Source: Nocardioides sp. ChNu-153 (GTDB lineage: Bacteria > Actinomycetota > Actinomycetes > Propionibacteriales > Nocardioidaceae). From it: a stretch of 64,000 nt of DNA. The notes beneath the pieces were generated by a model that worked only from the letters and a program-made list of their open reading frames with translations, was not told the origin of the DNA and did no database searches. Positions 43,452 to 51,633 of this stretch are shown in pieces. The DNA is taken from assembly GCF_030466625.1 (NCBI RefSeq), contig NZ_JADEVT010000003.1, positions 186,001 through 250,000 on the forward strand, in the 5' to 3' direction. Position 1 is the stretch's first letter. Each line of letters begins with the position of its first letter. A program made the position numbers and the translations under genes.

Positions 43452-43907
43452 TCACCCGCCCGGCGCGCCCAGCCGCCGGGCCCCCGGCCCGCCGCCGCCG
43501 AGCACGTCGCCCGGGTTCGACACGGGGCAGGTGTCGAGCGACAGGCAGCCGCAGCCGATGCAGTCGCTGAAGCGGTCGCGCAGCGCGACGAGCCGCTCGA
43601 TGCGCTCGTCGAGCTCGTCGCGCCAGGCCGAGGACAACCGGGCCCAGTCCTCGCGGGTGGGCGGCCGACCGTCGGGCAGCGTGGCGAGGGCGGCCCGGAT
43701 CCGCTCGAGCGAGACACCGACGCCCTGCGCGGCGCGCACGAACGCGATGACGCGCAGGGTCTCGCGGCGGTACTCCCGCCGGCCGCCCGCCGTACGACGG
43801 CTGGCGATGATCCCCAGGCCCTCGTAGTAGTGCAGCGTCGAGACGGCCACGCCCGCGCGGCGCGCGAGCTGGCCCGGCCGCAGCCACACGGTGTCCGTGG
43901 CGGCCAT
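43452..43907 (-). CDS. soxR: Redox-sensing activator SoxR
   Basis: A 151-residue MerR-family regulator with the [2Fe-2S] ligand set of SoxR: CIGCGCLSLDTC (Cys116, 119, 121, 127). The helix-turn-helix is LRPGQLARRAGVAVSTLHYYEGLGIIASRRTAGGRREYRRETLRVIAFVRAAQ. It senses superoxide or redox-cycling compounds by oxidation of the cluster. GGAGGAGG lies 4 nt before the ATG. The divergent gene encodes a PPOX-type oxidoreductase and the SoxR box between them is nearly ideal. Confidence 0.95.
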   Translation of the reverse strand: MAATDTVWLRPGQLARRAGVAVSTLHYYEGLGIIASRRTAGGRREYRRETLRVIAFVRAAQGVGVSLERIRAALATLPDGRPPTREDWARLSSAWRDELDERIERLVALRDRFSDCIGCGCLSLDTCPVSNPGDVLGGGGPGARRLGAPGG

Positions 43908-43926
43908 CACGCCTCCTCCTGCCTTG

Positions 43927-43946
43927 ACGTCAAGTGCACTTGACGT
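43927..43946. promoter_or_regulatory. SoxR box (perfect 20-bp palindrome)
   Basis: ACGTCAAGTGCACTTGACGT is a perfect 20-bp palindrome and contains the known SoxR core CAAG-N4-CTTG. It overlaps CTTGAC (-35 type, 43923-43928) in the direction of the PPOX gene. It probably controls the PPOX gene and limits soxR itself. Confidence 0.8.
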
Positions 43947-43989
43947 AGTCCTCTGGAGGCCCAGTGAACACGACGAGAGGCACCCCCGC

Positions 43990-44370
43990 ATGAGCCGCCG
44001 CCCGCTGACCGACGTCGAGCGCCGCTTCCTGGCCCACCCGCAGGGACTCGCGCGGCTGGCGACCGTGGACGCGGCGGGGCTGCCGCACGTCGTACCGACC
44101 GTGTGGCGCTGGGACGCCGCCTCCGGGGACCTGCTGCTGACCGGGCGCGACCTCGCCCGCACCGTCCGCGCGCGCAACGTGGCCGCCCACCCGTTCGCCG
44201 CGGCGGTCGTCGACGGCGTCGCCGACGGGCCGGGCTGGCAGCCGTGGGCGCTGGCGGTGCGGGGGCCGGCGCGGTACGACGAGGGGGTCGCCGCCATCCG
44301 GCTCACCCCGCTCGACGTGACGTCGTGGGGGCTGGAGGCGTGGGAGGCGACCCTGCCCGCCGCCGGCTGA
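43990..44370 (+). CDS. PPOX-class (pyridoxamine-phosphate-oxidase-like) flavin/F420 protein
   Basis: A 126-residue split-barrel protein: PLTDVERRFLAHPQGLARLATVDAAGLPHVVPTVWRWDAASGDLLLTGRDL, then RARNVAAHPFAAAVVDG and WQPWALAVRGPARYD. This is the short PPOX F420/FMN-binding family (TIGR-type). It probably reduces an unidentified redox-active substrate. The start ATG lies 43 nt after the SoxR box, so it is a likely SoxR-regulon gene. Confidence 0.85.
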   Translation: MSRRPLTDVERRFLAHPQGLARLATVDAAGLPHVVPTVWRWDAASGDLLLTGRDLARTVRARNVAAHPFAAAVVDGVADGPGWQPWALAVRGPARYDEGVAAIRLTPLDVTSWGLEAWEATLPAAG

Positions 44371-44386
44371 GCGGTCCCCCGGCGGG

Positions 44387-45040
44387 CTAGCCCCCGAGCC
44401 CGTGGCGGTGCGCCCAGACGACGGTCTGCACGCGGTCGCGGGTGCCGATCTTCGTCATCGCGCGGCCGAGGTGGGACTTCACGGTGGTCGTCTCGACGAC
44501 GAGCTCCGCGGCGATCTCGGCGTTGGACAGGCCCCGGGCGAGCAGGCGCACGACCTCGGTCTCGCGCTCGGTGAGCGCGTCGGCGAGGGCCGGCTCGAGC
44601 GCGGGCGCGCTGCGGCGCCGCGCGAACTCCTCGATGACCCGCCGCGTGATCCCGCCCTGCAGCAGCCCCTCGCCGGCGGCGAGCCGGCGTACCGCGTCGA
44701 CCAGCTCCTCGGGCTCGCAGTCCTTGAGCACGAACCCGCTGGCCCCGGCCTCGAGCGCGCCGAACACGTAGTCGTCGAGGTCGAACGTCGTCACGACGAG
44801 CACCGGGGGCGCGGCGTCGCCGTGCTCGTCGCGGATCGCGCGGGTGGCGGCGAGGCCGTCGCCGCCGGGCATGCGCACGTCCATGCACACGACGTCGGGG
44901 CGGGTACGACGGACTGCGGCCACCGCCTCGGGGCCCGACGACGCCTCGCCGACGACCTCGAGGTCGGGGTGCTCGGAGAGGATCACCCGGAACCCGGCGC
45001 GCACCACGGCCTGGTCGTCGACGAGCAGCACCCGGATCAC
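44387..45040 (-). CDS. NarL/FixJ-family response regulator
   Basis: A 217-residue regulator: receiver domain with the phospho-acceptor Asp54 in VVCMDVRMPGGDG, Thr/Lys switch residues in VLVVTTFD and FVLKDCEPEELVDAV, and a C-terminal LuxR-type HTH (LTERETEVVRLLARGLSNAEIAAELVVETTTVKSHLGRAMTKIGTRDRVQTVVWAHRHG). The GTG start shares GTGA with the stop of the sensor kinase gene. It probably controls the neighbouring serine hydrolase or an exporter elsewhere. Confidence 0.93.
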   Translation of the reverse strand: MIRVLLVDDQAVVRAGFRVILSEHPDLEVVGEASSGPEAVAAVRRTRPDVVCMDVRMPGGDGLAATRAIRDEHGDAAPPVLVVTTFDLDDYVFGALEAGASGFVLKDCEPEELVDAVRRLAAGEGLLQGGITRRVIEEFARRRSAPALEPALADALTERETEVVRLLARGLSNAEIAAELVVETTTVKSHLGRAMTKIGTRDRVQTVVWAHRHGLGG

Positions 45041-46332
45041 GCCGTCTCCCCCTCGGTCTCGTCGCCGTCGGTCCCGACCCCGGCGGGGAGCTCGGCGCGC
45101 ACCCGCCATCCTCCGGCGGCCGTCGGACCGGTGTCGAGCCGGCCCCCGACGAGCTGCACGCGCTCGCGCATGCCGAGGAGCCCGACGCCGGGGGTGGTGC
45201 GGTCCCCCGCGGGGTCGCCGCCGCGCTCGGCGCCCGGCTCGTTCGTCACCGCCACGACCAGGCGGTCCTCCTGGCCGACGAGCTCGACGACGACGGGGGC
45301 GCCCGGAGCGTGCTGGCGGGCGTTGGTGAGCGCCTCCTGCACGAGCCGGTAGGCGGTGACGTCCGCGAGCGGGTCGAGCCCGGCGGCGCGGCCCTCCCGG
45401 CGCACCTCCACCTGCGTGCCGAGCGACCGGGCGTCGGCCACGAGCTCGTCCAGCACCGCCAGTCCGGGCACGGGGCCGCCGTCCTCGGCGGTCGCCGGGT
45501 CGCGCAGCACGCCGACGAGCATCCGCAGGTCCTCCAGCGTGCGGCGGCCCTGGGCGCGGATGGCGAGCAGGCCCTCCTTCACCGCGGCGGGGTCGCGGTC
45601 GACGAGGCGGGACGCGGCCGTCGCCTGCACCACCATGCCGGAGAGGTGGTGGGCGGCGATGTCGTGGATCTCGCGGGCCATCCGGGTCCGCACGCCGGCG
45701 ACGGCGGAGCGCAGCCGCTCCTCCTGCGAGGCCTGGGCCTCCAGCGCGCGGCGCCGCACCACCTCGACGTACCGGCGCCGGGTGCGCACGTTCGAGCCCG
45801 CCAGCGCGGACGCCCCGTAGGCCAGCGCCCCGCCGACCACCCCGGCCAGGCCCAGGCCGAGGGCGCCGGCGGGGGCCGTCACCGCCACCGAGCCCACCAG
45901 CTCGACGAGCACCGCGAGCCCGACCGCGCCCGCCGCCGCCCGCCCGGGCAGCACCGTCGCCGCGGCGTAGGCCGCCAGCAGGGGGGCCGCGCCCCGCACC
46001 CCGGACTCCGCCGGGGTGACCGCGACGACGGCCACCTGCACCGCGGCGACGAGCAGCAGGCAGGTCACCGGGTGGGTACGCCGCAGCGCCAGCGGCAGGC
46101 ACTGCCCGACGCTGAGGGCGGTCAGCGCGACGACGACGCCGGGCCCGACGCCGGCCCCGTCCCCCGCGGCGCCCAGCAGCAGCACCGGCGGGAGCACGAC
46201 GGCCGTGGCGACCGCGACGAGCGCCGCGAGCAGCACGTCCCGCTGCGACGCCCGGGTGAGGCCACGCGCGGTCAGCCAGGCGTCGAGCCGTGCGACGCGG
46301 GTGGGCGGTGCCGGGACGGCGGGGCTGGTCAT
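45037..46332 (-). CDS. Two-component sensor histidine kinase (HisKA_3)
   Basis: A 431-residue NarX-type kinase. The N-terminal half has five to six membrane helices; TRMAREIHDIAAHHLSGMVVQATAASRLVDRD is the phosphorylated H-box; the ATP-binding part has YRLVQEALTNARQHAPGA (N box) and GVGLLGMRERVQLVGG (G box). It is the partner of the coupled response regulator. A TAGGTT -10 box and an adjacent 13-bp tandem array lie upstream. Confidence 0.93.
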   Translation of the reverse strand: MTSPAVPAPPTRVARLDAWLTARGLTRASQRDVLLAALVAVATAVVLPPVLLLGAAGDGAGVGPGVVVALTALSVGQCLPLALRRTHPVTCLLLVAAVQVAVVAVTPAESGVRGAAPLLAAYAAATVLPGRAAAGAVGLAVLVELVGSVAVTAPAGALGLGLAGVVGGALAYGASALAGSNVRTRRRYVEVVRRRALEAQASQEERLRSAVAGVRTRMAREIHDIAAHHLSGMVVQATAASRLVDRDPAAVKEGLLAIRAQGRRTLEDLRMLVGVLRDPATAEDGGPVPGLAVLDELVADARSLGTQVEVRREGRAAGLDPLADVTAYRLVQEALTNARQHAPGAPVVVELVGQEDRLVVAVTNEPGAERGGDPAGDRTTPGVGLLGMRERVQLVGGRLDTGPTAAGGWRVRAELPAGVGTDGDETEGETA

Positions 46333-46365
46333 GGGTCCTCCGTGCTCGGGGTCGTCACGAACCTA

Positions 46366-46421
46366 GTGCTCGCGCCGGGTGCTCGTGCTGGGCGCTCGCG
46401 CCGGGTGCTCGCGCCGGGTGC
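46366..46421. repeat. 13-bp tandem array at the sensor-kinase promoter
   Basis: Four units of 13 bp and a partial fifth: GTGCTCGCGCCGG (46366), GTGCTCGTGCTGG, GCGCTCGCGCCGG, GTGCTCGCGCCGG, then GTGCTC. On the minus strand it runs into TAGGTT (46360-46365), the likely -10 box of the kinase gene, so it covers the -35 region. It lies directly after the serine hydrolase stop. Confidence 0.8.
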
Positions 46422-48425
46422 TCAGTAGCTGATGTCGGGCGACAGGAGGCGCAGCGTGACCGCGGCCCACCCGGTGCCGGCGAGGGCGAGGGCCACGACC
46501 GCTGCGGCGACCACGCGGCGTACCCCCTCCCGGTGCCGCACGGCCAGCGCGACCCGCGCCACGGCCGGCACGACGGCGAGCAGGCCGACGACCTGGAGGG
46601 CCTGCAGCGACCGGATGACCAGCGGGGACGGGGTCTGGAAGGTCATGACGCCGGCGACGAGGAGCACCCAGCCGACGAGGGCGGCCACGGTCGCGGTCAC
46701 GCCGACGCGCACCAGCGTCTGCAGCACGCGCGTCGTGCGGTCGGGGCGGACGGAGCGGTCGGCCCGGTCGGCCTCGGCCGGGTCGCGGCGCCGGCGCACC
46801 CACCGCACGGGCGCCAGCACGAGGCCGCCCAGCAGGGTCGCGACGAGGACGGCGGTCGAGGCGCCGACGACGGGCACCACGACGGCGGCCGAGCGGTGCG
46901 CCGGCACGGGCAGCAGCGTGAACGCCGAGTCGTAGCCGACGGCCTCGACCTCGCCGCCGACGGCGCGGGCCGCGATGGTGCTGCTGCCGCCGACCTCGCG
47001 CCACGTCCAGTCGCCGACCGGCTCGTAGCGCGCGGGCTCCGCCGCGTTGGGTCCCGGCGTGATGAGGACGCGCCCGTCGTCCTCGGCCTCGATCGTCGTC
47101 TGGCCGGTCGCGAACGCCGCGGCGAGGAAGTTGCTGCGGATGGTGCGCGAGGTCTCGTAGGTGCCCGCCAGCGCCGCCGCCTGGTCGTCGGCGTCGCCGG
47201 TGGCCGCGGCGGCCGGCTCGTCGCCCGGGTGGTAGCGGTCGGCGAACCCCTCCAGCAGCCCGTTGCGCAGGTCGACGGTCGACAGGGCGTCGCTGCCCGA
47301 GCCGTTCATCGTCACGAAGATGCCCGACCCCTCGTCGGGCCACAGGGCCAGGTCGGAGTGGAAGACGTTCGTGTCGCCGCCGTGCTCGACGACGCGGTGC
47401 CCGCCGCGGCTGCGGTCGAACCAGCCGAGCGTCATGCGGGGTCCGGCCGCGAGTCCGCCGAGGGCGTCCTCGTCGAGGCCGGGGGCGAACATCCGGTCGC
47501 GCGTCGCCGGGGCCAGCAGCGCGGGTTCCTCGCCGAGCTGGGCGAGCATGAAGCGCGCCATGTCGTCCGCCGAGCTCGTCAGCGCGCCGGCGGGCGGCGT
47601 GCCGACGGTCTCGAACTCCACGGGCGGCGCGGTGGCGTCGGCGTACCCCGCGGCCAGGCGGTCGGCCAGCGGCTCCGGCAGCGGCTGGGCGAAGGACGAG
47701 GAGGTCATCCCGGCCGGCGCGAGCACCTCGTCGGCGACGTACTGCTCGAAGGGCCGCCCGTCGACCTCCTCGACGACGAGGCCGGCCAGCGCGTTGCCGT
47801 AGTTGGAGTACGCCGGCACGGTGCCGGGCTCGTAGACCTGCTCGGGCGGGTCGGTCGTGAGGGTCTCGCGCAGGTCGACGGTCTCGCCGGGCCCGCGGAT
47901 GAGGCCGGCGACCTTCTCCTCGAACCCGCCGGTGTGGGTCAGCAGGTGGCGCAGCGTGACGGGGCGCTCGAGGTCGACGTCGACGTACTCGCCGACGTCG
48001 GTGTCGAGGTCGACGGCCCCGTCCTCCACCAGCTGCATGACGGCGGTCGCGGTGAAGACCTTCGAGACCGAGCCGACGCGGAAGAGGGTGTCGGCCGGGT
48101 CGACGGGCTCCCCCGCCTCGCGGTCGGCCCAGCCGAAGCCGCGGGTGGTGACGACCTCCCCGTCGTGCACGACGGCGACGCTCGCGCCGGGGATGCCCTC
48201 GCGCTCGAGGGCCGCGGGCAGGTAGCCGTCGAGCCACGCGTCGACGTCGGCGGTGGTCAGGGGGTGGGGTACGGCGGCGCTCCCCGCCGCCGCGGAGGCG
48301 GCGGGTGCGCCGGGGGTGGCGGCGGGGGCGGTCGTGCCCCCGCACGCGGTGAGGGCCAGCAGCGTGCCGGCGGCGAACGTCGCGGCGAGGCCGCGGGGGA
48401 TGCGGGGGATGCGGGAGGTGTCCAT
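46422..48425 (-). CDS. Lipoprotein serine hydrolase (class C beta-lactamase fold) with C-terminal membrane domain
   Basis: A 667-residue protein. A lipoprotein signal ends LTAC (Cys28). The penicillin-binding fold carries SVSK (Ser119-Lys122), YSN in VPAYSNYGNAL, and HGG in VVEHGGDTNVF, so it should be catalytically active on D-amino or ester substrates. A beta-sandwich-like domain (~residues 420-500) follows, then four or five helices, as in the bacterial FmtA/EstB-like membrane hydrolases. A dispersed CCGCCGTAC motif lies in the N-terminal linker (48269). The adjacent two-component system may control it. Confidence 0.88.
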   Translation of the reverse strand: MDTSRIPRIPRGLAATFAAGTLLALTACGGTTAPAATPGAPAASAAAGSAAVPHPLTTADVDAWLDGYLPAALEREGIPGASVAVVHDGEVVTTRGFGWADREAGEPVDPADTLFRVGSVSKVFTATAVMQLVEDGAVDLDTDVGEYVDVDLERPVTLRHLLTHTGGFEEKVAGLIRGPGETVDLRETLTTDPPEQVYEPGTVPAYSNYGNALAGLVVEEVDGRPFEQYVADEVLAPAGMTSSSFAQPLPEPLADRLAAGYADATAPPVEFETVGTPPAGALTSSADDMARFMLAQLGEEPALLAPATRDRMFAPGLDEDALGGLAAGPRMTLGWFDRSRGGHRVVEHGGDTNVFHSDLALWPDEGSGIFVTMNGSGSDALSTVDLRNGLLEGFADRYHPGDEPAAAATGDADDQAAALAGTYETSRTIRSNFLAAAFATGQTTIEAEDDGRVLITPGPNAAEPARYEPVGDWTWREVGGSSTIAARAVGGEVEAVGYDSAFTLLPVPAHRSAAVVVPVVGASTAVLVATLLGGLVLAPVRWVRRRRDPAEADRADRSVRPDRTTRVLQTLVRVGVTATVAALVGWVLLVAGVMTFQTPSPLVIRSLQALQVVGLLAVVPAVARVALAVRHREGVRRVVAAAVVALALAGTGWAAVTLRLLSPDISY

Positions 48426-48445
48426 GCCCCCAGGCTCGGCCGCGG

Positions 48446-48483
48446 GCGGGGTCCGCCACATCGTGCGCGGGTGCGGACCCGCC
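48446..48483. promoter_or_regulatory. Inverted repeat between serine hydrolase and VWA genes
   Basis: GCGGGGTCCGC (48446-48456) and GCGGACCCGC (48473-48482) can pair with one bulged G. It lies in the divergent spacer and could be an operator for either gene. Confidence 0.35.
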
Positions 48484-48582
48484 CTCCTCCGGAGGTTGTA
48501 GACGCGGGTGGCCGCAGGTCGCGAGCGGGCCTCGGCCGGGGCGCTGGTTGCCGTGGCCGTGGGCGGGGAAGGAGCATCCGCC

Positions 48583-50544
48583 ATGCGCAGAGCCCTCCCC
48601 TCCGCCTCCCTCGCCCTCCTGCTCCTCCTCGCCCCCGCCGGGCTGGCGGCACCCCCGCCCGCGGCGGCCGGGGGTACGGCGACCGCGGCCGCCGCGGAGC
48701 CCGACGACCCCGGGAGCCTGGCCCTCGTGCTGGACTCGTCGGGGTCGATGGCGGAGCCGGCGGGCGGTGGCGGCGGGTCGCGGATCGAGGCCGCACGCTC
48801 GGCGCTGACGACGGTGGTCGACGGGCTGCCCGACGACCAGGCGGTGTCGTTCCGGGTCTTCGGCGCGAGCGACGTGCCGGAGGGCGACCCGGCGGCGTGC
48901 ACCGACTCGGAGCGGATCGTCGACCGGGGCACCGACAACCGGGACGACCTGCGGGCGGCGATCGCGGCGTACGAGCCCGTCGGGTGGACCCCGACGGGGT
49001 ACGCACTGCAGCAGGCGGCCGACGACCTCGGCCCGGAGGGGCCGCGCACCATCCTGCTGGTCTCGGACGGCGAGTCCACCTGCGACCCCGACCCGTGCGT
49101 GGTGGCCGCCGAGCTCGCGGCCGACGGCATCGACCTGCGCATCGACGTGGTCGGGCTCGACGTCAGCGGCAGCGCGCGGGACCAGCTGGCCTGCGTCGCC
49201 GAGGCCGGCGGGGGCACCTACGTGGACGCCGACGACGCCGACAGCATCACCGAGGGCCTGCGCGACGCCGCGGTGCGCGCCAGCCGGCCGTTCGACCTGA
49301 CGGGCGAGCCCGTCGAGGGCACGGTCGACGTCGCGGGGGCGCCGACCGTGGGGACGGGGCAGTACCTCGACCGCTTCCGTGGCGCCGGCGAGCAGTTCTA
49401 CCTGCTGGAGCGCGCCGCACCGGGCACGACGTTCCACGTCGGACTGACGCTCGTCGGCGAGGGCGGGTCCAGCGGCTCGGGCGGCGGTCTGGCCCTGGCG
49501 CCGCTGCGGGAGGACGGCACGGCGGGGGTGCCGTGCGACACGGGGTCGGCGTTCGACTCGAGCATCGGGGAGCAGCGACCCGTCTTCTACGCCTCGGCCG
49601 ACTCGGGCCGCGACCCCGACGCGGAGTGCGCGACGGCCGACCGGCTCGTGCTGACGGTGCGGGAGGCGCAGGCCAACGTCGGGCAGGGGGCGGCGTTCGA
49701 GCTGGCGGTCTACGAGGAGCCGCCGCTGGCCGACCCGGCGGAAGCGACCGGCGAGCCGCTGCCCGACCCCGCCTGGTCGCCGCTGGAGCCCGGCGCGGCC
49801 GACGACTCCGTCGTGCCGGGCACGAGCCTGTCGAGCGCGCCCGTGGTCGGCGACGGCAGCTACGCGCTGGACATCAACGCGGGCGAGACCCAGGTGCTCG
49901 CCGTTCCGCTGGACTGGGGCCAGCACGTGCAGGCGCAGCTCGACGCGACGCTGACGGGGCCGGTCATGGAGGCCGCCGCGATCGGCAGCCAGTTGCGGGT
50001 CTCCTTCATCGGGCCGCTGCGCGACGCCGCGTCGGCGGACCTCACCGGCTCCGACGCCCCGGCGGACTGGACGACCGGGGCGCTGGCCAACCTCACCGAT
50101 CCGGCGTACCGCACCGGCGCCCTCAGCCGCACCGTCGCCTATCCGCAGCGGTTCGCGTTCGGCCCCGAGAAGGGGTCGTCGGTCGCGGGGCTGCGGTACG
50201 TCGCGGTGAACCTCGCCGTGCGCGGCGACGAGGCCAACCAGCCGTACACGTTGACCATCCGCACCGGCGGCACGGCGGGCGAGGGGACGCCGGAGTACGA
50301 GGAGGTCGACGGCCTCGAGCCGCCCGCCGCCGACTCGGCGCTCGTGTCCTCGGCCGTCGGGGAGTCGCAGCCGGAGGACGGCGAGGCCTCGGACGGGTCG
50401 GGCTCGTCGGGGTCGTCGGACGGGTCGTCCGCCGACGCTGGCGTGTCGGTGGTCGGGATCGGCGCGGGCGTGGCGGTGCTCGTGGTGCTCGCCGTGCTGG
50501 TCGTGGGCGGGCTGCTGCTGGTACGACGGCGCGCCCGCCGGTGA
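48583..50544 (+). CDS. Exported von Willebrand factor A domain protein
   Basis: A 653-residue secreted, membrane-anchored protein. A signal peptide (SLALLLLLAPAGLAAPPPAAA) precedes a VWA domain with the metal site DSSGSM (Asp51-Ser55) and later LLVSDGESTCDPD. A beta-rich middle follows, then a Gly/Ser linker and a C-terminal helix (VSVVGIGAGVAVLVVLAVLVVGGLLLV) with Arg tail. It probably mediates surface protein or wall interactions. GAAGGAG lies about 10 nt before ATG 48583; the upstream in-frame start lacks the signal. Confidence 0.88.
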   Translation: MRRALPSASLALLLLLAPAGLAAPPPAAAGGTATAAAAEPDDPGSLALVLDSSGSMAEPAGGGGGSRIEAARSALTTVVDGLPDDQAVSFRVFGASDVPEGDPAACTDSERIVDRGTDNRDDLRAAIAAYEPVGWTPTGYALQQAADDLGPEGPRTILLVSDGESTCDPDPCVVAAELAADGIDLRIDVVGLDVSGSARDQLACVAEAGGGTYVDADDADSITEGLRDAAVRASRPFDLTGEPVEGTVDVAGAPTVGTGQYLDRFRGAGEQFYLLERAAPGTTFHVGLTLVGEGGSSGSGGGLALAPLREDGTAGVPCDTGSAFDSSIGEQRPVFYASADSGRDPDAECATADRLVLTVREAQANVGQGAAFELAVYEEPPLADPAEATGEPLPDPAWSPLEPGAADDSVVPGTSLSSAPVVGDGSYALDINAGETQVLAVPLDWGQHVQAQLDATLTGPVMEAAAIGSQLRVSFIGPLRDAASADLTGSDAPADWTTGALANLTDPAYRTGALSRTVAYPQRFAFGPEKGSSVAGLRYVAVNLAVRGDEANQPYTLTIRTGGTAGEGTPEYEEVDGLEPPAADSALVSSAVGESQPEDGEASDGSGSSGSSDGSSADAGVSVVGIGAGVAVLVVLAVLVVGGLLLVRRRARR

Positions 50545-50555
50545 GCCGACCGGCG

Positions 50556-51011
50556 TCAGGCGGTCGCGCGGCGGCCGGCGGGCAGGGGGAGCACGCGGAC
50601 CAGGACCGGTACGGCGACCGCCACCACGACGACGTGCATCACCATGAGGGCGGCCACCGCGCCCCAGCTCACGCCCGGCATGTCGCCGGCGACGCCGAGC
50701 AGCACGTCGGGGACCAGCGTGACGGCGAGGACGACCGGGACGAGCACCCGGAGCACGCGGCGCGGGTTGCGCGTCCGCGCCCGAACGAGCGCCCAGCCCA
50801 CGGCGCTGACGACCACGCCGATAACGGACCAGGTGACGACGGGCCCCGCCTGCAGGGGGACGAAGTCGTCGGACGCGCCGAGCGCGCGGGCCACGGCGGC
50901 GACGGCGAGGTTCGCGAGCGCCGCGACGACAGCGGCGGACAGGATCCCGACGGCGACGCGGACGGGCGTGCCCGCGCCGGCAGCGGCGGGTGGGGCGACA
51001 GGTGAGGTCAT
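50556..51011 (-). CDS. DUF6069-like four-helix membrane protein
   Basis: A 151-residue integral membrane protein with four helices (ILSAAVVAALANLAVAAVARALG, VTWSVIGVVVSAVGWALVRAR, VLRVLVPVVLAVTLVPDVLLG, VAALMVMHVVVVAVAVPVLVRVLP). The GASDDFVPLQAG loop and spacing match DUF6069 proteins of actinobacteria. Function unknown. On the minus strand TAGCGT (51068-51073) may be its -10 box. Confidence 0.75.
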   Translation of the reverse strand: MTSPVAPPAAAGAGTPVRVAVGILSAAVVAALANLAVAAVARALGASDDFVPLQAGPVVTWSVIGVVVSAVGWALVRARTRNPRRVLRVLVPVVLAVTLVPDVLLGVAGDMPGVSWGAVAALMVMHVVVVAVAVPVLVRVLPLPAGRRATA

Positions 51012-51213
51012 CGAACGCTCCGGTGCTGGTGGGGGCCGTCGGGAGGCGGTCCCTCCCGCCCGGTCCACGCTAGGCCCCGCACGGCCGTTCGCGGCGCGTC
51101 GCGTGGCGGCGGGTTGACGCGGCGGTCGCCCGCGCCGTGGACCGCTCGCCTAGCCTCGGCGACGAGCACCTCGTCGACACCTCGACGACGGGCCACCAGC
51201 CGAGGAGCACCCC

Positions 51214-51609
51214 ATGACCAGCCTGCCGCCGGACCTCGTCGAGATGCTGCGCGGCCGCGCCCTGTGCTTCGTGACGACCCTGATGCCCGACGGCTCGCCG
51301 GTCACCACCGAGACCTGGGTCGACACCGACGGTGAGCACGTCGTCGTCAACACGGTGACCACGCACCAGAAGTCGCGCAACATCGCCCGCGACCCGCGCG
51401 TCGCCGTCGCGATCGCCGACCCCGACCAGCCGGCGCGCTACTGGGGCGTCCGTGGCCGGGTGGTCGCCACGACCACCGAGGGCGGCGACGCGCACATCGA
51501 CCAGCTGTCGCAGCGCTACCTCGGGCGGCCCTACCCCGGCTTCGGCGGCGCCGGCTCGCGGCTGATCGTCACCATCGCCGCCGACCGGGTGCACTCGCCG
51601 CAGCGCTGA
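51214..51609 (+). CDS. PPOX-class F420-dependent oxidoreductase
   Basis: A 131-residue split-barrel protein: PPDLVEMLRGRALCFVTTLMPDGSPVTTETWVDTDGEHVVVNTVTTHQKSRNIARDPRVAVAIADPDQPARYWGVRGRVV is typical of the TIGR03618/F420-type family. It probably uses F420H2 or FMN. GAGGAGC lies about 6 nt before the ATG. The 202-nt upstream spacer has TTGACG (51114-51119) and TAGCCT (51150-51155) but not at standard spacing. Confidence 0.88.
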   Translation: MTSLPPDLVEMLRGRALCFVTTLMPDGSPVTTETWVDTDGEHVVVNTVTTHQKSRNIARDPRVAVAIADPDQPARYWGVRGRVVATTTEGGDAHIDQLSQRYLGRPYPGFGGAGSRLIVTIAADRVHSPQR

Positions 51610-51633
51610 GCACCACGGAGGCGCCCCCCGCGC

